Assembly: GCF_910592395.1 (NCBI RefSeq)
Contig: NC_088326.1
Coordinates: 4,843,001 to 4,907,000 of the forward strand
Reading direction: 5' to 3'
Length of the DNA stretch: 64,000 bases
From: Lineus longissimus
Lineage: Eukaryota > Nemertea > Pilidiophora > Heteronemertea > Lineidae
The notes under the pieces were generated by a model. It was not told the origin of the DNA, ran no database searches, and worked only from the letters and a program-made list of their open reading frames with translations. A program made the position numbers and the translations under genes. Position 1 is the first letter of the stretch. Each line of letters opens with the position of its first letter. Of this stretch, positions 1 to 11,482 are shown piece by piece.

Positions 1-240
1 ATATGAGCATGCGCGTTAGGTGTTGCTGTTCCTTCAGTTTCCCCTGACCTTGATCCTCTCTGATAGTTCCGCTCATCTTTGCCCGCTGCGCCGATGCCTT
101 TTTAACCGTGGCAATAATGACTAGATTTGCCCCGATTATGACGACGAACGGGCCGAAAGTTGCCATAAACATTTGTGCCAATGAGGCAACAATCTCGATT
201 TGTGGGTATTCTTGGACTTGGATGATGAGAATTTCGGTGC
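1..240 (-). pseudogene. GPCR copy A, TM5-TM6 exon, cut by window edge
   Basis: On the minus strand a TTTCTCAG acceptor (241-248) opens an exon that reads in frame to the window start. It encodes the extracellular loop 2 end, TM5 and intracellular loop 3, and matches exon 3 of copies C (10977-11482) and E (25903-26408). Key peptides include EILIIQ and TFGPFVVIIG. No frameshift or stop is visible in this part. It belongs with the TM3-TM4 exon at 1191-1411, and the intron between them is 950 bases. I call the copy a pseudogene because its TM1-TM2 exon is absent; the exons seen here are clean, so the loss may be recent. Confidence 0.75.
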
Positions 241-1190
241 CTGAGAAATATAATGGTAATTTTTTCGTAAACAAAAACAAGGCCACGTAGACTTTACTTA
301 AACTTTACTTAATGTACACGATGATTGATAGAGGGCTCTGGCCAGAGTGGATAAACAATGATAACCATGTAACGTGCATATCGCGATTTCAGTGATGTTT
401 TCAAGTGTTCTTCAAGTGTCCATTGATTTCTTTAGCGTGCTGTTAGTGGCAGTTGATATAACATTTTGCATGAAAACTTTAATAAGACATGGCATAGGAT
501 GTGAATCCATATCCACGTCATTTCAAAATATTTGACTCTCTTAACTTGTCATGTGATCGAGAGGCGGGCTTAACTTTTTAAACTTCTACACTCGCACCAT
601 GTTATCGAAACTATCACCATCTCCTTGATAAACCTGCCAGACATTTTTACCGCATACTCTAAAAAATTATCAATAAAAACAACTACACATCATGTAGTAC
701 ATATTGCACCAACTGGGAAATAAGTAACATTACCAGTGAAACTGACCAGTATTTCGTTATTGTTACTGGGGGAAATGATATATATATATAGGAGAATCTT
801 GAATTCACACCGTACCAGTGCAGAGTCGAGACTCGTCCATTACCTAGGGCCTGCGTATTACTGCTCTCTGCCTGAGTTACTATTTTGGTACTGATATAAC
901 CCGGACGGTTTTAATGGCAGCCAATGCAAGCACAGAGACTGGCCCTATCGAACTGTTGATGCATCGGAGTATTGAGGGACTTTCTCAATCGATCTAAAGT
1001 TAACTAGTATTGCGCCCCAATTAGAAGAATTACTTTAGGAATCTTAGCCGCATTCTGGAGCTGATTTATAGAAACACCGGCCCCCAAATGCCTTACACCT
1101 GGTGCGCGGCTCTACCAAGGTAGGTGTGCTCTCTGATCTCAGGGAGTAGGACGACCCTCGACGAAGTTTCACCATCTCACTCATACATAC
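241..1190 (-). other. Intron 2 of GPCR copy A
   Basis: Intronic sequence between the two copy A exons. Part of it (about 340-470) is the reverse complement of 2640-2840, which is intron 2 of copy B. A short TA run lies at about 780-791. No other gene signal is seen. Confidence 0.6.
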
Positions 1191-1411
1191 CTATCACTGG
1201 ATTCTTGACATACACCATCACAAATGGAACTTGGAGATTGAATATTATCGATATAACCATCGTGATGATGACCGTCTTGATGGCCCTTGATTTGGTGCAG
1301 AGTCTTGTGGCAGCCATCGGAAACCTCACCGCGATCAGACGATCAACGCTCATCTCTGCGAGAAAGAGCCCTGAAGCCACGGCGTACATGTATACTGTAC
1401 AGTAATGTAAC
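1191..1411 (-). pseudogene. GPCR copy A, TM3-TM4 exon
   Basis: A 221-base exon with a TTTTTAG acceptor and a GTATGT donor, the same length and phases (in after 2 nt, out after 1 nt) as exon 2 of copies C and E. It encodes the TM3 cysteine, the DRL variant of the DRY motif (DRLIAVRFPM) and TM4, all in frame. Upstream on this strand, intron-1 sequence can be followed to about 1830. The conserved 5' flank of the family appears reversed at about 2270-2412. The TM1-TM2 exon that should lie between is missing, so the copy has lost its first exon by deletion. Confidence 0.75.
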
Positions 1412-2412
1412 CTAAAAAGAAAGGGTTGCTGAATCAAGTATCGGTATGGAGTCAAATCATTGTAAAGGGGTTCTGGGAGAAGAGGGACCAAAAATCCAAA
1501 GAGGTCTCGAAGAAGCGAAAGGCCCTCCCCTCCGGTACCTTGCCTAGTACAATGATGTATAGGGGCGAACTTGAGAAGTGATAAAAATGCTGAAATTTCT
1601 TACCTTTGGTGCGTATGGGACCTCCGTTGTTTTTCTCTCCTACATCTACATGTACCTTAACCCTTCATTGACAAAATGTTGCCTAATGAAAACTCTGAGT
1701 TGTGACACTCGACAGCAGCGGGTTCTTTTTTTGACACAGAGTTCACTCTGAGTCGTGACACTCGTCAGTCACGACTGAAAACAGCAGGTTGTTTTTTGAC
1801 ACAACTTTATTAATTTCACAATTTTCGACAGAAAGGCCCTTAGTATATGACTCATACTCACGTCATGACCCAGTAACCAGTATGTAAAGATCTGCTTCCT
1901 GCATGCCAACCCCCCCGAAAAAAAATCAATTGATTTCAATTCCTCCAGAGCTTTGCCCGAAATTCTTTCATATCATGCCTGACACATTCCATTTTGCATG
2001 AAACTCCGACCCTACCTCACCTGAGGTACACAATGAACATACCCGTTTTCCCTAGGGATATTTTTATTTCTCCAAGACTCAGTATGACAGTTATGATCTG
2101 ATACACGAACCTTTGAAATGACTCCTAAAGTTAGCGTTAACCACAAAATCTGAATACCGTTCTCTTCTGAAATTGACTTTAAGAGAAGAATACAACTCCA
2201 ACTTACTTTTGCATTTCAGTTCATCAATCAAATTACGTTCTAACGAGTCCCTAATCTTTAACCTCGTTTTCACCACAAACGAACATGGACAAAATGCCCA
2301 CCAAATACCTGCTTATACAAAGCTGTACAAAAGCGCCTTTCGTTATGCTAATGGAATAATGTCTGATCATCACATTATTCCTTGCATGGCCTTTCCAGTG
2401 TGGGGATTTGGA
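1412..2412 (-). other. Copy A intron-1 remnant and displaced 5' flank
   Basis: From 1412 to about 1830 the minus strand matches intron 1 of copies C and D. From about 2270 to 2412 it matches the family's far 5' flank, compare 7010-7100 and 19256-19345. Exon 1 and its near promoter are absent between them. I see no gene in this stretch. Confidence 0.5.
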
Positions 2413-2640
2413 CAGTGTCAGCAAATCACTGTCCGCTGTGGTTACCACGACAGCAAATGAATTGAAAGCACGGCGAATATTTCCTGTTCAGCTTAATCAG
2501 AAATGCCAACCAGCAAATCTTGGTCGAGTGCCATATAGAACATGAAATATTCGCGGTTGAAAATGTCATTTTTTTGTGGTCGTCTGCTGGCCGCTTTGGT
2601 AACCAAAGCGGACAGTGATTTGCTGACATGTCTTATTCAA
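2405..2640. repeat. Foldback repeat at the copy A/B inversion joint
   Basis: A stretch near 2420-2447 and its reverse complement near 2595-2625 pair with about one mismatch. A second inner pair near 2470-2490 and 2540-2560 extends the hairpin. Related but non-palindromic sequence occurs at 5430-5560 and 14990-15080. It sits exactly where the minus-strand copy A segment meets the plus-strand copy B segment. Confidence 0.6.
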
Positions 2641-3658
2641 GTTTTTATGCGATAAGTTATATCGACTACCATTAACAATACGCTAAAGAAAGCAACGGGC
2701 ACTTCAAGAAGACCGGAAAACATAACTGAAATCGCGATATGCACGTTACATGGTTATATGGCCAGAGTTACATGCACGTTATATGCACATTATATGCACG
2801 CATATGCACGTTACATGGCCAGAGCCCTCATTTACACAGTGCACATTAAGTGTACATTGTTGTTAATAAGTTTTGTTAAAGAAATTACACCTAGGACCAA
2901 TCAATCCGCACAAATCTTATATGTGTCAAAAAGAACCCTTTGGCAATATCATAATAAAGTTTAAGAAACCGATCGCCTGAGAAAAAAGGAATTTCCGTAC
3001 AGCATATCCGTCAAATCGTCACTCGCACATTGATATGGTCTATCGAAACAAAAGTTCTAAACTGACCAGTAAGACCATGTTTTCTAAAATATATTATCAA
3101 AAAGTATATTTCTGTGATGGCCTAACTCTGTAGATTAAGAATCAACCACAGCTTGGGAATAATCTCACGTTGATCCATCCCAGCCATGTATTTACCACAA
3201 CCTAACCTTTTAATAAGCTCTATGTGTCTGTGCCACACTTCAGGTTGTGAATGAATGCCTGTCTCTCCCCATCATGAAATCGGACCATTCTTGGAAATCG
3301 GTCCGAAAGCTATATCGCGGCCAGTGGTTTTGCTCCAACATGTCAGTGCATGACCTATTCGCCGGGATGTTCCCTCGGACAATCGTTTGCCTTATCCCTT
3401 CGTATTTTGCTTCTATCAAAATGTTTGTACGTAGGCGTTGCGAATGGATGTCACAAACCAAATCACAACTCGTGCTGCACTCATAATTGCACAGTATCAA
3501 CTCCTGAATCAGCCGGCCCGATGCAGTCTCTCACATGTGCATGAGCGATAAGCCAGAAAACCCAATGGAAGTCTGAGTATTCGTTTTAGTAAAGTTTAAG
3601 TATAGTCTACGTGGGCTTGTTTTCGTTTACGAAAAAAATACCGTTATATTTTTCTAAG
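2641..3658 (+). other. Intron 2 of GPCR copy B, without upstream exons
   Basis: Matches intron 2 of copy C (10320-10976) in long blocks, including the segments near 2880-2960 and 3240-3560. A short array of ATGCACGTTAYAT-like units lies at 2738-2820. No TM1-TM2 or TM3-TM4 exon precedes it on this strand. Confidence 0.6.
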
Positions 3659-4120
3659 GCACGGAAGTTCTCATCATCCAAGACCCAGAATACCCACCAA
3701 TCGAGATTGTTGCCTCATTGGCACAAATGTTTATGACAACTTTCGGCCCGTTCGTCGTCATAATCGGGGCTTATCTAATCATTATTGTCACGGTTAAAAA
3801 GGCATCGGCGCAGCGGGCAAAGATTAGTGGAACTATCATAGAAGGTCAAGGTCAGGGGAAACAACACCTAACACGCATGCTTACACTTATCGACTGTACT
3901 ATATGATGATGGATCTACCAGCTATCGGGGAGATTTACAAAGTGGATGATGTCTATTGGAACCTGAAGTTTCGTCCAGGTCTTCGTTGTAGTAAATCTGT
4001 TGTTTTTTTAACTATACAATTAATGTTTATATGTACTGTATAGGGGGCGGTGCGAAGTATAGAAAAGATTTGCGCGAAGTATTCAGAGAATCATTAATTT
4101 ATTGCTGCTTCGAATCATAA
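3659..4120 (+). pseudogene. GPCR copy B, broken TM5-TM7 exon
   Basis: This is a remnant of the last receptor exon and is close to copy C. The acceptor is weakened to CTAAG. Relative to copy C it has a 12-base in-frame loss in intracellular loop 3 and a loss of about 34 bases that removes the first half of TM6, including the SLPYR segment, and shifts the frame. The TM7 part is also altered. There are no upstream exons: the plus-strand segment begins inside intron 2 at the inversion joint. It cannot encode a receptor. The 3' flank to about 5000 still matches that of copies C and E. Confidence 0.8.
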
Positions 4121-5886
4121 TCGCGCTGTTCCAACTTGACTTACGGACCCCTGAATCATGAGACAGCTTTTTTCCTTTGCAAAGCTGAAAGAGGATTATA
4201 TGTCTATATTTTACGTTTTCTCGGGTGATTTTAAAAGTGACCTTTACATTTCCTGTTTATGAGTCCGGTGCAGATCAGAAAGCTAGACTCGGCCTGATGA
4301 ACTTTGATGTGGACAATAGGCCCTAGGGTCGTTAATTTCAGAACCTGAATCGTTAGTCACACACGTCATTCTGAAAATGCTCCACTTAGGACTATTCCTT
4401 GCCATCTACCCGCTATCAATTGGACCATGTTACGCAAAACACTTGGAATAATCCTAAGATGTCAAACACATTTAAAAAAATTGTTTGAACTTGCGTGCAA
4501 ATTTTATAAGGGATACATGCAGGTAAGATTTATCGAAACAAAAGCTCTCACAATCATGATGTTTCCGGAAATGCATAGCTGCGCCAGAAAATTTAGCCTT
4601 TTTTATATATCATTTATATCATCGGAAACCGTCCTGTCTGCACTCAAATGCGTTTTGGAGGAGACCTGCAACTTGCTTATGAGCATGTCGTTGATTTTGA
4701 GGATGAAGCCGTGTGTTGGCGATTATTTTTGGGTAGGCCTATGTCAAATCAAATACCCCCGACAAATTTGTGATGACTGCATCGACAATCTTGGTATTTT
4801 CTAGTCGTCTATGATATATCATTCCGATAGGATTTGAATGGAGTCTGTGAACTATGTAGCTGCCGTCATATTGTACTTAAGTTGTCCTTTTAGGAGTTGT
4901 AGTAACCACTTGGCGTATATATTGGTGTTGGTTGAGGCTCGGAATCTATCTATTCATCAGTCTGTGTCAGTAAACTAACAACAGGCCGCGCGTGCGTGTC
5001 ATGTCAGCCTTGCATAGTCGTTGTCTTCGGTTTTGCTTCTCACAGAAAGTGCGATTAACTTATATAAATGTAAAATTTAATGTATGGCCTATAGCCTAGG
5101 GCAGGCCAACAAAGTACCTACATCTCATTGCATGTGCACCTTGTACTAGGCTTTTCTGTACAGACCAATGCAAGAATGTATGGATGTATCATGTATATCA
5201 TACAGAAGTAACAGAGTATGCATGTAACCACATAGACTTCCGTTTTATCCCGAGCAAAAATGGGCTACAATGCAATTCTTCCGCGGCAACATTTCCCGGA
5301 CGTAACAACTCTTCATAGATCTGTGTCTTGTTTTTTTGCCTAACGCCCTAGCCTGGCGCCAGGTGATGACGTCAGGACTAGACTTTTTTGTGACAACATA
5401 TCCGGTTACTGTCTGCTTGAAGGGTGTGGGGATTCGGCCAATATGTCACTGTCCACTCAGGTTACCACAGCGCTAGCATACGACAATAACAAATTTGAAA
5501 ACTCAGGCTGATTAAACGGCGAATAATTCCTGTTCTATGGCACTCGACGTGGATTTCTTGGTAAATATTTCAAGATGATAACTTTAACACATCCGACAAT
5601 ATATTTCTGTCGGTGTATAGCCGTCCTGAATAAATAGAGAAACACAGTGTTTTTTAGTCCTATGCCTAAGTCAGGGTGCAAATTTCACTTATTTCCACCA
5701 TATCTGCGTATTGTGTACCTTTTTTTTACCTATTCATGCCATTTTCTGTACCTATTTTTCCAGTACCTTTTTATCCGGTACCTTTATTTCCAGTACTTTT
5801 ATTTCCTGTACCTTTATTTCCTGTACCTTTTTTTCCGTACCTTTTTTCCTGTACCTTTTTTCCTGTACCTTTATTACCTAGATTCG
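4121..5886. other. Duplicated intergenic sequence, GPCR B to C
   Basis: No gene is seen. Blocks near 4318-4480, 4830-4960 and 5230-5400 recur downstream of copies C and E (11982, 13860, 14830, 28398, 28747). A perfect CRE palindrome TGACGTCA lies at 5367-5374. At 5735-5880 a pyrimidine-rich array of CTGTACCTTTATTTC-like units appears that is absent from the matching place at 15230. Reading it as protein gives only low-complexity peptide. Confidence 0.5.
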
Positions 5887-6136
5887 TTAGCCTCATAGCA
5901 TAATTGCCTAAGTCATATTTTGGCCAAAATGTGAAAATTAACTGTCTATGTCACTATTCTGTGTTATTCAAGCATTGTTTACTTATGTTCTTGGTTTAAA
6001 ATTTTTTTGAGACATCTGTTATAAGTTATTGTTAAAGTTTGAATATAAATTTCCTAAGCGTTTTCTAAATAATAATTTTCTTTAATTTTTCTCAAAACCT
6101 TCAAATATGAGTTAGGCAATTATGCTATGAGGCTAA
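5887..6136. mobile_element. 250-bp element with 25-bp perfect inverted ends
   Basis: Bases 5887-5911 and 6112-6136 are exact reverse complements over 25 bases; the interior is AT rich with no coding potential. It lies inside about 430 bases (5713-6145) that are absent from the paralogous position near 15230, so it arrived, or was lost there, after duplication. I could not define a clean target-site duplication. MITE-like structure is the simplest reading. Confidence 0.6.
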
Positions 6137-7663
6137 TGGTATACAAGTTGTAAATATTACTGCATGCATTGTTTTGTGTAACATATATACCAGATAGGCA
6201 GATATGATTACAATTAAGCACTAAACCCCTGGGCATGCTATGGTATTGACAATGCGTTCGTGTTTACATGACGCGATGTCAACGCAGGATCTCCTGTGTC
6301 TGGTCAGGTCATGTATACAATACAACTCGCAGTTTCATTGGGGACCGTCCTTAGAGTAACACTAAAACCCGGATTTTCGTACCCCCCCCCCCTTGAACGC
6401 ACCCAATAAGCACTGGCCTCACCCATCCCCACCCCTCCCCGTAAGCATACGCAAAACATTATGAAACAATTTTCGGTTTAGATACCTGGCACGCCATTGG
6501 TGGGAAACTTACCAGGTGGTGTCGGAGTCCGATCAGCTACACTATTTACACGACGTGGGTAGTACGTGCGCAGACTTTGATTCCCCGTACGCAATATGTA
6601 CTTTCAGCTGCGGTGGACCCCTCCCCTTCAGTGCGTACGTACTTGATGGACGGTCCCTTGGTTGTTGTCTTAACGGTAAAGGAGACCTATATGTTTTTTC
6701 TATTGCGTCGGCACTGTGCTCCATCGGCAATTGCCGTTTAAGCATTTATGCCCCCCCCCCCTCCTGCAGGTTTAATACATCTTACAAGAAACACTCTATA
6801 GTAGTATAGTACAACAGCGTTGAATAGCTACAACAAATATTGAACAAAAGCGCTAGAGTTTCAGTGAGCTTATCTTTTTTTGAATAACCATACAACACAT
6901 GTACGGGCGTGTTATAAGTAATCAGAACCGCCGTTTTTCGCAGTTGATCATGATTTCATTACTTTTTCTCAGAGCTTATTTTTGACGTGACTTGCAATAA
7001 AAGTCCCCGAGACGACATGGAAAGGCCATGCAATGAATAGTGTGGTGATCAGACATTCTTCCACGTAGCATGAGGAAAGGCGTTTTTGTACAGTTGTCTT
7101 TGCCCGAATTGATGAGGGGAAATGAAAATGCACCATGAAAATTATTCACCACCAGCAAAAGATTGGTTAATGCTTTGAAAAAGGAAGCTACAATATAATT
7201 TATTCCTGTATCACTTTGGTTGTTCATCTTACCTGAAGTTTTGGCGCCCGAGTTAGCTACGCGCGTTTAAAATTTCGCCGCAACGGCTGACCGTGGTGGT
7301 GTCCAGCTATGTAGTAGTCCTTTGACCTTTATTAGCCCTCGTCATAAAAATAATAATAATAATTTTGGTTTTGGTACTGGCAGCACCAGGGAGTCGGCAA
7401 ACAAAATCGTTCCAGAAAAAACAAGCGTTCGGATACCTGTGAGCTTCAGATTAACATGTTGGCGTGTCAAGTGAATACAAGTATTTTGTTACCAATTCAG
7501 TTCTTACATAAGATATAAAGTTTCCGATGTGTTTCATTCCGATGTGTGTCATGAAATAGTTACCGAGAGCAACGGAAAGACTCCTGTGTGCGGCGTGGCT
7601 TTATTAGCCTAACCTGTTGTTTCGTAACGTCATCTCAATCTTTATTTCCGAGGTGGCTCCGCA
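6137..7663. promoter_or_regulatory. 5' flank of GPCR copy C
   Basis: The sequence is conserved with the flanks of copy D (15290-16780) and copy E (from about 19256). The 60 bases before the ATG are nearly identical in copies C and D, and recognisable in E and the relic F. They contain an ACGTCA half-CRE about 40 bases upstream of the ATG. No TATA box is obvious. Cytosine runs lie near 6383 and 6751. Whether the conservation reflects promoter function or recent duplication cannot be told here. Confidence 0.4.
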
Positions 7664-10600
7664 ATGAAACCCTCTAGCTTATCTATCACCGCAAGTCTTC
7701 TAGACTACGAGAATACCGAGACACCTCAACCACTGTACCCCATGTTGTTTCTGGCATACCAGATCTTGACTCGTTATCTGTGGATGTTACCAGTGGCGAT
7801 GGGCGTGCCGGGAAACATCCTTTCCATCCTGGTGGCGAATAGGAAACACAACCGGGCGCTCTCCCCGTGCATCTACATGAAGGCGATGGCCGTGGCGGAC
7901 ACTTTGATGCTCATTCAACAAGCGGTTTTTCACCCGGTAGTTTACTTTGAGTTGGGATATTTTGATGAAGACCTGAGAGAGGCATTTTTCAGGTAGGCAC
8001 AGTATAACTAATATTAATTATAACACCTTCTCTATACACAATCTATCAAACTCGTGCACAGGATCAAACATATCAAATACTGGTTTGAAGGGGAACCCGT
8101 TCTTAATCACCATGATCACTGGCATCTATGTCGCCTCATGAGACGATTTTACTACACGGTTTTGCCACTTCATTAAATACCTTCTGACAGGTTTTTTCCC
8201 GTGTCATTCCCATCGATTTTAAGGTGTACCGTTATGAACATGCACAAGAATAACTTCAAACGTGGCTTGAGATTTTGTGATTGTACCGTGCCGCGTCTGG
8301 ATGTCGCATGTTGGTAATATGCGACAGCTTAAAAGAACAATTCCCTCTTATAATATCTAGTGGTTAAGACCACCCTGGCGCTATGGGCGTATGCAAGTTG
8401 CAAATGTATGGATACTATACGTGAGCTCGTCTACCACGTTATTCACCCCTGAAAATACAAAGCCTCTCTATCAAGGAGACCCTTGCGACCGAGAAATGCT
8501 GTCCCTAATCGAGAGGTGTCCTGATTGCAAATGTCAAATTGAGTGGAAATGACAAATTTGGGGCCAAATTCAGTGTTCATAATAGAGAGGGTGTCCTTAA
8601 TAGAAAGGTGTTCACTAAGGGAGGATCCAATGTACTACTCACCGAAGGAACCAGCGATACATGAAAAAATCTGAAACAAAATTTGGTTACGGCCATTTTG
8701 ATACAAAGTGGTGAACTCTGTGTTAAAAAAAACAACTCTCTGCTTTCAGTCGTGACTGACGAGCGTCACGACTCAGAGTTTTTCATAAGCCACTTTGTCA
8801 TCAGACCACAGGCCAACGAATCAAGGGTTTGTAAAGCGGTTAACATAATCGTGAAGTGTTGAGGTAGAACATAACATAATCGTGAAGGGTTGAGGTAGAA
8901 CATAACATAATCGTGAAGTGTTGAGGTAGAACATAACATAATCGTGAAGGGTTGAGGTAGAACATAACATAATCGTGAAGGGTTGAGGTAGAACATAACA
9001 TAATCGTGAAGGGTTGAGGTAGAACATAACATAATCGTGAAGGGTTGAGGTAGAACATAACATAATCGTGAAGGGTTGAGGTAGGAGACGCAATCCACGG
9101 AGATCTCGTAATGCACCGAAAAGGTAAGAAACTTCTGCCCCCTGTACATCAATGCACTACGCAATGTACAGGGGGAGGGGGCGGGGGCACCTTTCGCTCC
9201 TTCGAGACCTTTTTGGGTTTTTTCTCCCTCTTCTGCCTGAACCCCTTTATAACGCTTTGACCCCTTACCGACACCGAATTCAGTGAACTGTGATCAGACT
9301 TACCATTTCCTTTCAGGTTACATTACTGTACAGTATACATGTACGCCGTAGCTTCCGGGCTCTTTCTCGCAGAGATGAGCGTTGATCGTCTGATCGCGGT
9401 GAGGTTTCCGATGGCTGCCTCAAGACTCTGCACCAAATCAAGGGCCATCAAGACGGTCATCATCACGACGGTTATATCGATAATATTCAATCTCCAAGTT
9501 CCACTTGTGATGGTGTATGTCAAGAATCAAGTAACAGGTATTATGAGTGAGATGCTGAAACTTCGTCGAGGGTCGTGACCTGCATTATTTAGAGATTGCT
9601 AAATCACTCACCCAAACCCTTGACATTTTCCGTGGGTTTTTTGGTCGAGGCAAGTAGCCTCGATTTTGAACCAATCAAACAACGATCTCAGAAAATGCAG
9701 TAGTATCCGATTCTGAGCGCCAATAATGATTTGAAATATCCACGACAATACGATTTGAAATTGTGATTATTCTTGTTTTACAATGGGGCAGGGGAGACAG
9801 GTAGATGTAAAGAGTTTCAGAATTTGTGGAGTTAAAGCTATTTTAGGTTTTTGCTATCCCAGGAGAACGAATTTCTGCCAACAACCCTGTGCCCATTACA
9901 CGGATTTCAAAAATACATTGAAAATTGTATAAGTTGGACTGTTGCCAAAACAGGGGACGAGGTTGGACAATGCGATCGGCGTTGTACTCTTTGCCCTATT
10001 TTGGCTGCGCTCTGATTGGCGCACGCGATGAGAGCGTCCCGAGAAAACAGGTAAATCGATGGAGCTCGATAGTGGTGACGGAAACGCATGAGAGTCAGGA
10101 TGGTATCATACATATGTATGGACGCATATATATTGTATACTTAAGTGTCATCTAAAGAAAGTGTCCAGCCGAATTCGGCTTACAAGACACTGTTACATAA
10201 TAATTGCAGCACTGCATCTGTTCGGTGCTGCCTTAGGTGACCGCGACCGGTGGGTTGCGAGTGTTGCTTTTTTCAATGGTGTCTTTGGCGAATGTCGCCA
10301 CTTCTTCTATTATTGCTGGATTACACCTAGGACCAGTCAATCCGCAAAATATTCTATATGCACCAAGAAGAAACCTTTGCCAATATCATAATAAAGTTTA
10401 ACAACGTTCCAATACCGCTCGCCTATAAGAAAAAAGTTATTTCCGTACAGCATATCCACACTTTTTGATAATCTCCATGTGACGGTGTCACACTTCCGGT
10501 AGTGGACGAATACAAGTCTCTGCCCATCATGAAATCGACATGAACAAACCCGCCCATCACTGACACGACCTCGATATGCTTCCAGTTTACAAGTGTATTC

Positions 10601-11482
10601 TATATAGCTGCGCCATTCTTGAAAATCGGTCCGAACGCTATATATATCGGTCAGTGGTTTTGCTCCAACATGTAAGTGCATGACCTATTCGCCGGGATGT
10701 TGCTTGGGACAATCGTTAGCCTTATCCCTTCGTCTTTTGTTTTCTATCAAACTATTATGTTCGTGGGCATTGCGAATGGATGTCACAAACCAAATCACAA
10801 CTCGTACTGCACTCATAATTGCACAGTATCAACTCCTGGATCAGCCGGCCCGATGCCATCTCACATGTGCATGCGCGATAAGCCAGAAAACCCTATGGAA
10901 GTCTGAGTATTCGTGTGAGTATAGTCTACGTGGCCTTGTTATTGTTTTTGAAAAAAAATATCATTTTATACCACAGGCACTGAAGTTCTCATCATCCAAG
11001 TCCCAGAATACCCACAAATCGAGATTTTTGCCTCATTATCTCAAATGTTTATGGCTACTTTCGGTCCTTTCGCCGTCATAATCGGGGCAAATCTAGTCAT
11101 TATTGTCACGGTTAAAAAGGCATCGGCGCAGCGGGCAAATATGAGCGGAACTACGAGTCAAGGTCAAGGTCAGGGGAAACTGAAGGAACAACAACACCTG
11201 ACGCGCATGCTCATACTTGTGAGCCTGGCGTATTGCGTGACGTCACTTCCATATCGACTGTACTATATGATGATGGATCTACCAGCTATCGGGGAGATTT
11301 ACAAAATGGATGATGTCTATTGGAACCTGCGCTATCTCGTCGAGGTCTACGTTATAGCAACTATGTGGCTTTTCAACTATGCAATTAATTTTTATATGTA
11401 CTGTATAGGGGGCGGTGCGAAATACAGAAACGATTTGCGCGAAGTTTTCAGTGAATTATTCCATTGTTGCTTCAAATCATAA
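7664..11482 (+). CDS. GPCR copy C, intact class A (rhodopsin-family) receptor, 3 exons
   Basis: The exons are 7664-7992, 9317-9537 and 10977-11482. Junctions are CAG/GTAGGC to TTTCAG/GTTAC (phase 2) and ACAG/GTATT to CACAG/GCACT (phase 1), giving 1056 bases and 351 residues with no stop. Exon 1 carries TM1 (GVPGNILSILV, with N1.50) and TM2 (AVADTLML, with D2.50). Exon 2 carries the TM3 cysteine, DRLIAVRFP in place of DRY, and TM4. Exon 3 carries TM5, a basic loop 3, TM6 (SLPYRL) and TM7 (NYAINFYMYC, where NPxxY has become NFxxY), then a tail ending in CCFKS. It is a plasma-membrane receptor coupled to G proteins by family; the ligand is unknown. FMRFamide-, TRH- or GPR139-like groups have similar TM7 ends, and a chemoreceptor role is possible. 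Confidence 0.9.
7993..9316 (+). other. Intron 1 of GPCR copy C
   Basis: Matches intron 1 of copies D and E over most of its length. It includes the CTCTATTAAGGACA-type repeat (about 8456-8635) and the 31-bp minisatellite at 8843-9090. No coding sequence is seen. Confidence 0.7.
8843..9090. repeat. 31-bp minisatellite, 8 copies
   Basis: Eight head-to-tail units of 31 bases begin at 8843, 8874, 8905, 8936, 8967, 8998, 9029 and 9060. They differ only by a G/T change in AAGGGT versus AAGTGT and by the incomplete last unit. Copies D (about 17930) and E (about 21240) have a single diverged unit at the same intron position, so the array grew only in copy C. Translation of the minus strand gives repetitive peptides that are an artefact. 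Confidence 0.9.
9538..10976 (+). other. Intron 2 of GPCR copy C
   Basis: The intron has a GTATTA donor and a CCACAG acceptor. Blocks are shared with copy B (2640-3658) and with the intron of copy E before and after its insertions. No additional exon is evident; short open frames here are chance. Confidence 0.7.

Noticed and set aside
1124-1405. Plus-strand open frame opposite the TM3-TM4 exon (likewise 9323-9523, 21479-21667)
   Set aside because: Antisense shadow of the receptor exon; the real frame has splice sites and TM motifs.
5647-5903. Hydrophobic open frames rich in F, Y, L and P
   Set aside because: Low-complexity translation of a polypyrimidine array absent from the paralogous spacer.
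8843-9090. CRISPR-like array of 31-base repeats
   Set aside because: Units are directly adjacent with no spacers, in an animal intron; it is a minisatellite.
8766-9164. Repetitive protein on the minus strand
   Set aside because: It is the translation of the 31-base minisatellite; 31 is not a multiple of three, so all frames repeat the same peptides in turn.
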